Assembly (NCBI GenBank): GCA_945907765.1
Contig: CAMDTO010000006.1
Coordinates: forward strand, 1-47,331
Source: Thermoflexus hugenholtzii JAD2
Lineage (GTDB): Bacteria; Chloroflexota; UBA11872; UBA12225
Direction: 5' to 3'
Length of the DNA: 47,331 nt
Below the pieces are notes generated by a model. That model saw only the letters and a program-made list of their open reading frames with translations. It had not been told where the DNA came from and ran no database searches. Of this stretch, positions 25,641-33,871 are shown piece by piece (position 1 is the stretch's first letter; each line of letters starts with the position of its first letter). A program made the translations under genes and the position numbers.

Positions 25641-26105
25641 GTGACACGGAACCTGAAGTTGGCAGTCGGTGGAGCAGTGACGATGATTGTTGGTGGTCTC
25701 ATCGGGGTGGTCGTGCTTGCCACCGGCGGACCCGCCACGGGACCTGCCCAGACGGTGGTGGCGCGAGAAATGGCCTATGCCCCGATTGAGGTGAGAGGGG
25801 TCGTAGGAAGGCCAGTCACCATCCAGTTGAAAAACGAGGGCCTCCTTGAACATGACTTCAACGTTGTTGGCATCCGCGCGAGTGGGGTCAAGGCGGTTGA
25901 TGCCGGTGTCAATTCTGCGCACGGAAGCGCGCACGGAAGCGCGCATGGATCCGCCCCCGAGGCGGTCCACGTGGCAGCCGGTCCCGGCAAGACCGGCACC
26001 CTTACCTTCACGCCACTGGTACCTGGCGTCTTCCCGGTCGCGTGTTCAGTCCCCGGCCACAAGGAGGCGGGCATGGTGGGGACCCTGACGGTCACCGCAG
26101 AGTAG
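25641..26105 (+). CDS. Membrane-anchored cupredoxin
   Basis: This 154-residue protein has an N-terminal hydrophobic segment (about 6-28, LAVGGAVTMIVGGLIGVVVL) that serves as anchor or uncleaved signal. The rest is a cupredoxin fold with a complete type-1 copper ligand set: H71 in LEHDFNV, C135 in PVACSVPG, H140, and M145 in HKEAGM. It is clearly related to the C-terminal domain of the copper ATPase encoded upstream (shared GKTGT, KEAGMV and TL/TVxA segments). Residues 94-103 are a three-fold HGSA repeat. GTG 25641 follows AAAGGTGGA; an upstream in-frame TTG is rejected. It probably buffers or carries copper outside the membrane, which is inference. Confidence 0.9.
   Translation: MTRNLKLAVGGAVTMIVGGLIGVVVLATGGPATGPAQTVVAREMAYAPIEVRGVVGRPVTIQLKNEGLLEHDFNVVGIRASGVKAVDAGVNSAHGSAHGSAHGSAPEAVHVAAGPGKTGTLTFTPLVPGVFPVACSVPGHKEAGMVGTLTVTAE
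25917..25952 (+). repeat. 12-bp tandem repeat coding HGSA x3
   Basis: GCGCACGGAAGC occurs twice exactly and a third time as GCGCATGGATCC. It encodes the Ala-His-Gly-Ser repeat between the first and second copper ligands of the cupredoxin. Length variation by slippage would change the number of histidines. Confidence 0.85.
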
Positions 26106-26181
26106 TTGGCCGTTCCCACCCGAAACTCGTCCGCACGATGCGTCGTGCGAGTGTTGAACCAGTCATGAAAGGCTGAAACTG

Positions 26182-26412
26182 ATGACCAGTGTGCTGCTCA
26201 CCGTTCCGGAGATTTCCTGCGCCCATTGCGCCCAGTCGATCGTGAAGGCGCTCTCGCCTGAGGCAGGCGTCACGCACGTGTCGGTTGACGTGGACCATCA
26301 GCAGGTGCGTCTCGATTTCGATCCATCGACAATCTCTCTCGACCGCGTGCGGGAGATCATGGAGGAAGAGGAATACCCGGTCACGGAGGTTGCGGAGGTC
26401 GCCCAGGCCTGA
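26182..26412 (+). CDS. copZ: Copper chaperone, HMA domain
   Basis: This 76-residue cytoplasmic protein has one heavy-metal-associated ferredoxin-like fold. The metal loop is PEISCAHCAQSI with the CxxC pair at C13 and C16; the usual Met before CxxC (MTCxxC) is Ile-Ser here. The second half (VDHQQVRLDFDPSTISL, then IMEEEEYPV) completes the fold, and the C-terminus is acidic. It should hand Cu(I) to the ATPase encoded in the same operon. A weak ribosome site (AAAGG) lies upstream. It is 76 bp after the cupredoxin gene. Confidence 0.93.
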   Translation: MTSVLLTVPEISCAHCAQSIVKALSPEAGVTHVSVDVDHQQVRLDFDPSTISLDRVREIMEEEEYPVTEVAEVAQA

Positions 26413-26524
26413 CCGCATACCGCAGTCCGGCGGGTGTTCTCCCGTGCTACCCTCCCACTCCGGAAGGGTGCCGGGGGCCGGGTCTTGGCCGGTCCGCCCT
26501 GCACCACCGATGCAAGGAGAGACC

Positions 26525-27868
26525 ATGGCACCACCCGCCGGAAGCGCGCCACCTGAGAGCGTGCACGCCAATCTCACGCCCAACGTCCATGTTCCTTGGG
26601 AACCGACCCGCACGATGCCGCACATCAAGATCACGAATGTGAAAGTGATCTGCACCGCGCCTGAAGGCATCCGTCTCGTCGTGGTGAAGGTCGAAACATC
26701 CGATCCCGGCCTCTACGGGTGGGGATGCGCGACGTTCACCCAGCGCCCGCTCGCGGTTGTCTCGGCCATCGAGGACTACCTGAAGCCGATGGTCATCGGG
26801 AGGGACCCGAACGACATCGAGGACATCTGGCAGACGGCCTTCACCAGTGGCTATTGGCGGTCCGGGCCGATCATGCACAACGCCATGAGCGGCATTGACC
26901 AGGCCCTCTGGGATATCAAGGGCAAGCGCGCCGGGATGCCCCTTTACGAAATCTTCGGTGGCAAGTCCCGTCAGGCGGTGTCCCTGTACGGGCATGCGTC
27001 GGGCCGGGACATCCACGAACTCGAGGACAGCATCCGCGGGTACGTCGAGCGGGGCTACCGCTACGTACGGTGCCAGATGGCCGTGCCAGGCATGTCCATG
27101 TACGGAACCCGGGCGAACCTTCCCGAAGGCGACGGCCACAGCATCGCTGCCGACGGGACCCCTCGCCTCAACCGGTCACTGCCGTCATTCGAGCCGACCC
27201 CGTATTGCCGCATGGTCCCCCGCATGTTCGAGCGCCTGCGGGGCACCTTCGGCGACGAACTCGAGTTCTGCCATGATGTTCACGAGAACATCCCCCCGAT
27301 CCAGGCCGTCCAGTTGGCAAAGGACGTCGAGCCACATCACCTGTTTTTCCTGGAAGACGCCCTCGCACCTGAGGACATCGACTATTTCCGCATCATCCGT
27401 CAGCAAACCAGCACACCCCTTGCGATGGGCGAACTCTTCGTCAACGTCAATGAGTACCTGCCGTTGGTTCGCGATCGACTGATCGACTTCATGCGGGTCC
27501 ATATCTCGGACATCGGGGGTCTCACGCCCGCCAGGAAGTTGGCAGCCCTGTGCGAGTTCTTCGCGGTCCGCAGTGCATGGCATGGGCCGGGAGATGTCTC
27601 CCCGATCGGCCACGCGGCCAATACGCACCTGGACATGTCTATCTGGAACTTCGGGATCCAGGAACAGACCGTTTTCGGCGAACGAACCCGCGACGTCTTC
27701 AAGGGATGTCCCGAGATCCACGATGGCTGCTTCTGGCTGAACGAGGAACCCGGTTTGGGCATGGACGTCGACGAGGAAGCCGCCAGGAAGTATCCGTACC
27801 CCGAGCATCCCCTCAACGGCGCATGGCCGCCGCGACGCCGTCTTGACGGCACCACCATCCGTCCATAG
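26525..27868 (+). CDS. ManD-type sugar-acid dehydratase (enolase superfamily)
   Basis: This protein has 447 residues and is of the ManD/RspA branch of the enolase superfamily, which dehydrates D-mannonate or D-gluconate to 2-keto-3-deoxygluconate. Family segments are strong: ALWDIKGKRAGMPLYEIFGG (about 135-155), YGHASGRD, RYVRCQMAVPG and MYG with the catalytic Arg/Tyr region, metal ligands Asp in FCHDVHENI, Glu in FFLEDALAPED and Glu in LAMGELF, and WHGPGDVSPIGHAAN near the end. About 30 residues are added at the N-terminus. AAGGAGAG lies 5 nt before ATG 26525. It ends at a strong terminator hairpin. Some family members have very low activity, so a role other than mannonate use is possible. 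Confidence 0.9.
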   Translation: MAPPAGSAPPESVHANLTPNVHVPWEPTRTMPHIKITNVKVICTAPEGIRLVVVKVETSDPGLYGWGCATFTQRPLAVVSAIEDYLKPMVIGRDPNDIEDIWQTAFTSGYWRSGPIMHNAMSGIDQALWDIKGKRAGMPLYEIFGGKSRQAVSLYGHASGRDIHELEDSIRGYVERGYRYVRCQMAVPGMSMYGTRANLPEGDGHSIAADGTPRLNRSLPSFEPTPYCRMVPRMFERLRGTFGDELEFCHDVHENIPPIQAVQLAKDVEPHHLFFLEDALAPEDIDYFRIIRQQTSTPLAMGELFVNVNEYLPLVRDRLIDFMRVHISDIGGLTPARKLAALCEFFAVRSAWHGPGDVSPIGHAANTHLDMSIWNFGIQEQTVFGERTRDVFKGCPEIHDGCFWLNEEPGLGMDVDEEAARKYPYPEHPLNGAWPPRRRLDGTTIRP

Positions 27869-27882
27869 GACCGTCCCGAACG

Positions 27883-29100
27883 TTATTCCCCTCTCCCGGT
27901 TGCGGGGGAGGGGCTGTTTCTTTCCAGTGGGAGGCCTCGTGAGGCGTGTTGCACCGCCGTATCGCCTGACGCACCGACTGGTGTGAAACAGTCGCGAAGG
28001 GCAACAAGCGCGCCCAAGCCGAGCAGTGCCCCGATCCACACCGTGCACAGGCGGATGATCAGGGTTGCCGCACCGGCAACGGCGGGCGAGACCGTCCCGG
28101 TCAGGATCCCCGCAATCGTGGCCTCGGCCGCGCCGGCTCCACCCGGCATCAGTGAGACGGCCCCCGCGAGGGTGCCGGCGTTGAGTGCGGCGAGCGCGTA
28201 GCCGAGCAGGTCGAGATCCGCTGGAAGTCCGAACGCATGAAGTGCGTACCAGAGTGCAAGGCTTTCGGCGCCCCACGAGAGCAATCCCAGACCAAACGCC
28301 AACACAAGGCTTCGCACGTCAAAGATCATCGCGGCGCCATCCGCAGTGTCACGGATCCGGGACCCCGCCATCGCCACGACGCGTTGAGCGCGCGGATGGC
28401 TTGAGAGCTGTGTCCAGAGACCGGAGACCACTGTGGGAAGACGTACCCGTGTCCCGCCGAGCAGGGCGAGCAGGGAACATCCCGCCACCGTTCCGGCAAG
28501 CGTGATCGCCACCGGCCACGCGGTGTGCCAGATGATCGACAATCCGGTCCCGGTGAGCACGAAGACCGCAAACCCATCGGTTGCACGTTCGGCGAGGCTT
28601 ATCGGTGCCGCCCGCCACGCGTCCACCCCAGTCCTGCGACTCAGCAAGTAGGCCTTCAGGAATTCTCCGGTCTTCCCTGGGGTGACGGTCAGGGCGAAAC
28701 CGGCGATGAAGATCAGCGCACTTTCGGACAGCGTGGGGTACGCGCCAATCCGGTGGCAGTAGTAGTGCCACTTGCCGAACCGGATCGTCGCATTGACCGC
28801 GGTCAACCCGATCGCGATCGGGATGGCGTCCCACGCGAACGAGTCGAACGCTCCCGCCAACTTGTGCCAGTCACTCCACAAGCCGACGGCCACCGCCACG
28901 GCGATCGCAATCACCCCGCTCCACGCAATCTGTCGTGCGATGGACGCAAGCGATGACGGTGCGAATGAAACGCCAGACCCTCGCGCCGTCTGGTTTTCCA
29001 GGCCGTGCGAGGGTTGGTCCCGGGTTCCACCGGAAGGCGGAGAATCTGGGGGAAGGGGCGTGCCTACAGCGCCCCGTCCTTCGCTTCGATCTGGAGCCAC
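27883..29100 (-). CDS. Flippase-like (lysylphosphatidylglycerol synthase TM/UPF0104) protein
   Basis: This protein has up to 405 residues and is an integral membrane protein with about 8 helices of the UPF0104/GlT-A-like flippase family (the LPG synthase TM region, as in YbhN and AglD). Marks are TPGKTGEFLKAYLLSRRTG near 140 and SLMPGGAGAAEATIAGIL near 315, both family signatures. It may move a lipid or lipid-linked sugar; no catalytic domain is attached. The start is uncertain: GTG 29100 overlaps the end of the voltage-sensor-like gene by 37 bp and lacks a good ribosome site, and the first 45 residues look disordered. The last ten residues are encoded within the terminator-like palindrome at 27888-27913. 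Confidence 0.8.
   Translation of the reverse strand: MAPDRSEGRGAVGTPLPPDSPPSGGTRDQPSHGLENQTARGSGVSFAPSSLASIARQIAWSGVIAIAVAVAVGLWSDWHKLAGAFDSFAWDAIPIAIGLTAVNATIRFGKWHYYCHRIGAYPTLSESALIFIAGFALTVTPGKTGEFLKAYLLSRRTGVDAWRAAPISLAERATDGFAVFVLTGTGLSIIWHTAWPVAITLAGTVAGCSLLALLGGTRVRLPTVVSGLWTQLSSHPRAQRVVAMAGSRIRDTADGAAMIFDVRSLVLAFGLGLLSWGAESLALWYALHAFGLPADLDLLGYALAALNAGTLAGAVSLMPGGAGAAEATIAGILTGTVSPAVAGAATLIIRLCTVWIGALLGLGALVALRDCFTPVGASGDTAVQHASRGLPLERNSPSPATGRGE
27888..27923 (+). terminator. Rho-independent terminator-like hairpin
   Basis: CCCCTCTCCC (27888-27897) and GGGGGAGGGG (27904-27913) pair over 10 bp with one U-G wobble and loop GGTTGC. CTGTTTCTTTCC follows. It comes 20 bp after the ManD-like stop, so it fits termination of that gene; it also lies within the end of the convergent flippase-like gene. 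Confidence 0.7.
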
Positions 29101-30623
29101 GACACGGTCACGAAGATGACGGTATACAGCGCGGTCAATTCTCCGACCGGCGCATCACCGAGGCGGTCTTGCGTCACGGACATCACCGTGCCAGTCAGCA
29201 GCGACACCACAACGAGCAAGGCACTCAGTCCACCACGTTCGCCGTGCATGAGCCATCGGCGGATTGCCACGGTCACTGCCGAAAGGAGACCGATGTACAC
29301 CCAGAACAGGTGTCGATCATTCGTCCATTCGAAGATTTCCATGATGGCTACGGTAGCGAACACCGCAAGGAAGCCGAATAGCATGTCTCGGTGGAACGTG
29401 TTTCCTTCGATGACCTCGCCCAGGGAGTTTTCCGTTCTCGTGTCACTGACCACCCGGAACAGCTTGATTGCCCTCAGGATCCTCAGGCCTTGGACGAATA
29501 CGACCCACTCGGGAAGTTCCCCTTCGCCAAGCAGTCCGACGAAGTCCGCGAGAACCACGAAGAAGGGCAGGATGGCTACCAGGTCGATGATGCCCCAGAT
29601 GCCGAGCAGGTAGTCACGTGATCGCTTCTGGAAAGATGCATTCAACACGTAGTCGATTGCAAAGAGGAGTGCAATCACTCCTTCGAGTGCGACGAAAATG
29701 GTGTGGGGGATGCCCTCAGCTTCCTCAGGAAACGTGAACCATGGCTCTCGCACGATTGCGGTTGCAGCAGCAGCTTCAGCGTCGGTCGGGGTCGGCGATG
29801 GTTCGGGCGTCGGTTGCGGTGTGACCGTCGGCAGTTCCGACACTGTCGTTGGTAGTGTCCGGTTGCGGGAAATTTCTTCCTGAACCACCTGCCGGATCGA
29901 GGTCAACGTGTCTGGTGTCGCGGTCGGTTCGACCGTCGCAGTCGGCTCAGGCAGGTCGGCCGGCACGAACGTCTTGAACTCAGGTGCGCCCTCGAGTACG
30001 AGCAGGAACAGGGAAATGGCTACAAGCCACGAAACCACATACGCATGGTGCGCCGAGTCTGATGTGCCATCGTGATGGTATGCGTGTGTGATGTACTCAC
30101 GGACGCGCGTTGTCCACGGAACATGCGGAACAACTGGCGCCTGGATTGGCACGGCCGCTGCCGGGGCACCTGCTGGATCGTCAACCTCGGCTTCCGCCTC
30201 GGCAGCGGGGCCAGTCTCCGCCTTGGGTTCAACCTTTGCGTCCTCGGTCGCGCTCCCGGTGTTCTGCTCGGGTGGTGCCCCGACTGCGGGACTGGCCGGC
30301 GTTGCCGTGTCGTTGGAAGGCGTCGTGGACTGGGACGACGGATCGCTTGAACTTCCCGATGCTGGGCCCGGTTGCGTTGATGCCATCGCTGGTGTGCCCT
30401 CCTGTGACCCCTGAACAGCCGGACTGGTCACGGTTGTGTCCGTCGAGACGCTGGCCCCCGCAACCGACGGCCGGCCTTCGTCGCCTGTCGCTTGGGGAAC
30501 CACCTCGTGTTCTTGGCCGTCTGGTGCCCCCTTTTGGGGATCAGACGGCTGACCACTCGCGCTTGGATCTGGTTTCTGATCAGGTGCAGACGCGTCCAGG
30601 CGCTGCCAGCGGGGAGGTTCCAC
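29064..30623 (-). CDS. Voltage-sensor-like membrane protein without pore filter
   Basis: This 519-residue protein belongs to the ion-transport (VIC) fold. Residues 1-190 are Pro/Ser/Glu-rich and disordered. S1 is about 195-212; a 95-residue Thr/Pro-rich loop follows. S2 is about 309-328, S3 about 338-363 with D347 in GIIDLVAILPFF, and S4 about 378-392 with the charge ladder R381, R384, K387 and R390 in RILRAIKLFRVV. Four more hydrophobic helices follow (415-511), but there is no GYG-type or other filter segment, so this is not a complete channel. GTG 30623 (GGAAGG upstream) is preferred to an earlier TTG. It starts 19 bp after the free RCK gene, in one operon. It may be a voltage-sensing partner of the channel encoded at 31746; that is inference. 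Confidence 0.8.
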   Translation of the reverse strand: MEPPRWQRLDASAPDQKPDPSASGQPSDPQKGAPDGQEHEVVPQATGDEGRPSVAGASVSTDTTVTSPAVQGSQEGTPAMASTQPGPASGSSSDPSSQSTTPSNDTATPASPAVGAPPEQNTGSATEDAKVEPKAETGPAAEAEAEVDDPAGAPAAAVPIQAPVVPHVPWTTRVREYITHAYHHDGTSDSAHHAYVVSWLVAISLFLLVLEGAPEFKTFVPADLPEPTATVEPTATPDTLTSIRQVVQEEISRNRTLPTTVSELPTVTPQPTPEPSPTPTDAEAAAATAIVREPWFTFPEEAEGIPHTIFVALEGVIALLFAIDYVLNASFQKRSRDYLLGIWGIIDLVAILPFFVVLADFVGLLGEGELPEWVVFVQGLRILRAIKLFRVVSDTRTENSLGEVIEGNTFHRDMLFGFLAVFATVAIMEIFEWTNDRHLFWVYIGLLSAVTVAIRRWLMHGERGGLSALLVVVSLLTGTVMSVTQDRLGDAPVGELTALYTVIFVTVSWLQIEAKDGAL

Positions 30624-30642
30624 GTTCGTCTCGCCTTCCCGT

Positions 30643-31548
30643 CTAGGTCTTCGCTGCGATCTTGCGCCCGGTGGGGATGACGATTGCCGAATCACGGATG
30701 CCAATCACGTAGTCATCAGGCGGATTGATCCGCACCTGACGCTGGCCGCGGGCTTCCGCAAGAACGTCTTGCCCCGACTCCGCCAGCATTCGTTCGATGA
30801 AGCCCTGGACCCACCCGGTACCGGCTCCCATGACGTCATTCACCGACAGGCTTTCAGGGTCGCTGATGATCCCGATCACCAATTCGGCCCGCTCACTGCG
30901 GAACCATGCCCGGCACTCGGCCAAGTTCTTGTTCCAGAGTTCTTGGGGAACCACCTGCTTGCGGATCGCTTGCGCGCTACCGGCACCGAAGAGCTGTCGT
31001 GCCCCGGATCCGAGGCCAGGCGCGCGCGAAACGGCAACAAGGTAGAACGGCTGCCGGGTGTCGCGCACTTCGATTTCGCTCGCACCGGCATTCTTGATGT
31101 ACCCGGTCCGGCCAGGACTGACGACCTCGGCGACAATCGTTGCGTCCTTGTTCAACTCACGGACCGAGATCACGTACCGGAATGTCCGGTCGTCGGCGCC
31201 GGACAGGGCCCCTGCAATTTCGTCGGCGACGATGATGAGGGCCTTCGCCCCGGACGCGCCCGCTGACTGCAGGACTTCCTTCTCCGCCGGGCTTCCCTGT
31301 ATGTGGAGGAACGTTGGAGCCGAAAAGACGTTGCCGAGCGCGTCCTTGACGGAAATTGCGTCCTTGAGATCATCGAGTTGCTTCCCGATGTCTTCCGTAT
31401 CACCGACGTTCACGAAGATGATCGGCGCAGAAATCCCTGCGGTCGCGATCAAGGCCCGCGCAATCGCAGGAACACCCCGGTGCCAGCCGAGGACGAGGAA
31501 ATGTTCAGTCCAGGCCCGTGGTTCGCGTTGAACGTATCGCTGATCCAT
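30643..31548 (-). CDS. Stand-alone RCK (TrkA/CASTOR-like) regulatory protein
   Basis: This 301-residue cytoplasmic protein has no membrane helix. The N-terminal part is a Rossmann-like domain opening HFLVLGWHRGVPAIARAL (the GW-type start of CASTOR/POLLUX RCK units rather than GxGxxG), with the inner strand FLHIQGSPAEKEVL and ALIIVADE. The C-terminal part matches the end of the channel encoded at 31746: here VMGAGTGWVQGFIERML and DDYVIGIRDSAIVI, there LMGPGTGWVSGLIRRLM and DEYIIGTTDAALVI. This shows common origin by duplication. AAGGG lies 9 nt before ATG 31548. It is likely to assemble with the channel gating ring. It is divergent from that channel over 197 bp and cotranscribed with the voltage-sensor-like gene. 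Confidence 0.85.
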   Translation of the reverse strand: MDQRYVQREPRAWTEHFLVLGWHRGVPAIARALIATAGISAPIIFVNVGDTEDIGKQLDDLKDAISVKDALGNVFSAPTFLHIQGSPAEKEVLQSAGASGAKALIIVADEIAGALSGADDRTFRYVISVRELNKDATIVAEVVSPGRTGYIKNAGASEIEVRDTRQPFYLVAVSRAPGLGSGARQLFGAGSAQAIRKQVVPQELWNKNLAECRAWFRSERAELVIGIISDPESLSVNDVMGAGTGWVQGFIERMLAESGQDVLAEARGQRQVRINPPDDYVIGIRDSAIVIPTGRKIAAKT

Positions 31549-31745
31549 ACACCCGACCCTTCAACCGTCGCCGCCTAGTGCCGTGTGACACGTACCGACC
31601 GGCATTGTAATAGAAAGACCTCGGCTGCGGCCCATAGACCACTTGCGTGAATGCCCTGAAGAGATCCTTAAGACATCGTTCGCGTCGGCAGGCTATCATA
31701 GCGGCACGTTGCGTCAGGTGTCGTACCTGACCGTGGAGGGGTTTC

Positions 31746-33122
31746 ATGCGTGTCGCTCAGTCACCTCCCCTGACCCAGGGGCCCTCGTGGGTTCGTGGCT
31801 TCCTTGGCCTGTTTGGTCTCGGAAAGTCCGTAGCCGACGCACCTGCCGAACAGAAGAAGCCGGCCTCCCCACCCGTGCCAGGGGTTGTCGCACGGACGGC
31901 CAAGCAGGCAAGCGACACGCTGACCGGGGTTGGCGAAAGTGTTTCCGCGGTCTGGAACCTGGCCAACGACAACCGCCTGGCCCGCTACGTCATGATGATC
32001 GTGCTCTTCACGGTCGGTCTCGGCGTGGTTGTCTATTACATAGAACACTGGGCCGCACCGACGGGAATCAGCCTTGAGGGGGAATCAATCCAGATCACGA
32101 ACCTCGAACGCGGTCTCTGGTGGTCCATCGTCACGATGACGACCGTCGGCTACGGTGACTTGGTTCCCAAGACCACTCCGGGTCGGATCATCGGGTTCCT
32201 CACCATGCTTTCAGGAATGGGTCTCACCTCTCTTGTTACCGCAGCCTTTTCCAGCCTGTTGGTCGCCCAGGCGCTCGCAGCCGGAAGTGGCCTCGAGGCC
32301 ATCACGTCCGTTGGTCACACGCTCATCACCGGGTGGAATGACCGCGTCGAGGCGGTCATCCAGGGGTTGATCGCGTCGACCCCGGGTGGCAAGCCGGACA
32401 TTGTCCTGGTCAACCTGCTGGATCAGGAAAAATTGGCCGAACTCAAGTACAAGTATCGGCGGATCAACCTCCGGTTTGTCCGTGGTGACAGCACCAGCGA
32501 TCAGGTGCTCGAGCGCGCCGGAGTCGCCAAGGCTACCGGCTGCATTGTCATGGCGGACACCCTTGTTGCCCCAGGAGGCGAGGACCTGCGTTCCACTGTG
32601 ATCGTGCTGACGGCGAGCAAGATGAACTCGGACCTCAAGATCACCGCCGAACTCATGATGTCTGAGAACGAGGCTGACATCCGGCGCGTCGGTGTCAACG
32701 ACATCGTCCTTGCCGGTCAGGATGCCGGGTTCTTCATGTCTGCCGGTGCCCTTGCTCCCGGGCTTGGCAATGCCGCCCGCGAGATGCTCCGCGCGTCCGG
32801 GGAGGCCGAACTCCGTCGCATCGACTTTCCGCGCAACCTCCGGGGTTTGACCTACCTAGAGGTGTTTCAAGCCTACCGCCAGCAGAACATCCTGTTTGTC
32901 GGGCTCATTTCCGAGCGGATCAACGTGTCACTCGATGACCTCATGGGTCCTGGTACCGGATGGGTCTCCGGCCTCATCCGCCGGCTAATGGCGGAGGCGA
33001 GCTCCGAGATCCTTGGTCAGGATCAGGAAAAGATCCAGGTTCTCTGGGACCCGGGAGACGAGTACATCATCGGGACCACTGACGCCGCGCTTGTCATCAC
33101 GCAGCCACTCACGGTCACCTAG
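31746..33122 (+). CDS. Two-TM potassium channel with RCK-like C-terminal region
   Basis: This 458-residue channel has about 80 soluble N-terminal residues, TM1 about 81-98, a pore helix and the K+ selectivity filter TVGYGD (133-138), and TM2 about 148-172. The remaining 285 residues are a gating-ring region opening HTLITGWNDRVEAVIQGL, with the Rossmann segments DIVLVNLLD and LRFVRGDSTSDQVLERAGV, then a second half. It looks like CASTOR-type rather than MthK-type RCK because the GxGxxG is replaced by GWN. It would conduct K+ and respond to a ligand such as Ca2+ or nucleotide, unidentified. It heads a two-gene unit with the cNMP-binding-like gene (80 bp later), ended by a terminator at 33872. 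Confidence 0.92.
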   Translation: MRVAQSPPLTQGPSWVRGFLGLFGLGKSVADAPAEQKKPASPPVPGVVARTAKQASDTLTGVGESVSAVWNLANDNRLARYVMMIVLFTVGLGVVVYYIEHWAAPTGISLEGESIQITNLERGLWWSIVTMTTVGYGDLVPKTTPGRIIGFLTMLSGMGLTSLVTAAFSSLLVAQALAAGSGLEAITSVGHTLITGWNDRVEAVIQGLIASTPGGKPDIVLVNLLDQEKLAELKYKYRRINLRFVRGDSTSDQVLERAGVAKATGCIVMADTLVAPGGEDLRSTVIVLTASKMNSDLKITAELMMSENEADIRRVGVNDIVLAGQDAGFFMSAGALAPGLGNAAREMLRASGEAELRRIDFPRNLRGLTYLEVFQAYRQQNILFVGLISERINVSLDDLMGPGTGWVSGLIRRLMAEASSEILGQDQEKIQVLWDPGDEYIIGTTDAALVITQPLTVT

Positions 33123-33202
33123 CATCGGATATCTTGGACAACACCTGTGTGGGGAGGAACTGACTCCCCACCGTACGGCTCCTCAAGGATCGGGAGGCAG
33201 AC

Positions 33203-33838
33203 ATGACCGCAACTCTTCCAGCAATCGTCACCCACAGGAACGGCCTGCGCATGGGCCCGCACAACTACGAAGAGTTCGACTACGCGAAGCTCGAGGAGTT
33301 CGGCCAGGACCCGGGCGAGCAGATGATGGACTGGGTCAGCCGGGGCAAGAAGGCGAACATGCTTGCCGAATTGACCGATGCCGAGATCGCGATGATCTTC
33401 ATCGGTGGTGAATTCTTCCACTACGAGCCCGGCGACGTCATCATCCCCTGGATGGACACCAAGGACAGCATGTTTGTCCTTCTGGCGGAGGGGCGCGTGA
33501 GGATCATCACGCCGATCATCCTGCCTCCACCGGTTGGAGACTGGCTCTCAGGTGAGAAGAGCCTTCTCGAATTGCCTGCCCCGCAGGTGGTTGGCCACTT
33601 CAACCTTCTTTCGAGTACCGTGCGCTCGGCGACCGTGGAAGCGATCATCCCGATGGACGCCATCGAAGTGCAGAAGAACTACCTTGACAAGTTGACCAAG
33701 ACCAACCAGCACGTCGGCGCGACGCTCTTCAAGAACATCGGACGCGCCCTTCAGGGCCAGTTGCGCTTCACCAACAACGACGTCCAGAACCTCACCGTCG
33801 CCGTCGCCCTTGCCTCGCGAGCCCTACGCAAGGGCTAG
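33203..33838 (+). CDS. Stand-alone cyclic-nucleotide-binding-like protein
   Basis: This protein has 211 residues. Residues about 55-175 fit a cNMP-binding beta-roll: FFHYEPGDVIIPWMD (71-85), SMFVLLAEGRVRIITP (89-104), GHFNLLSSTVRSATVEAI (131-148) and VQKNYLDKL. The phosphate-binding cassette keeps the arginine (R141 in RSATV), but the glutamate before it is replaced by His (G131-H132). There is no helix-turn-helix, kinase or membrane part, so it is not a CRP-type regulator. It may act in trans on the channel encoded just upstream, in the way such domains are fused to other channels. That is inference from position. GGGAGGCAGAC lies before ATG 33203. Confidence 0.8.
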   Translation: MTATLPAIVTHRNGLRMGPHNYEEFDYAKLEEFGQDPGEQMMDWVSRGKKANMLAELTDAEIAMIFIGGEFFHYEPGDVIIPWMDTKDSMFVLLAEGRVRIITPIILPPPVGDWLSGEKSLLELPAPQVVGHFNLLSSTVRSATVEAIIPMDAIEVQKNYLDKLTKTNQHVGATLFKNIGRALQGQLRFTNNDVQNLTVAVALASRALRKG

Positions 33839-33871
33839 GCCGAACGCATTGCCGCGTTGGCATGGACAAGT

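Noticed and set aside
30624-30704. TTG extension of the voltage-sensor-like gene
   Set aside because: It would overlap the end of the RCK gene and has no ribosome site; GTG 30623 has GGAAGG upstream.
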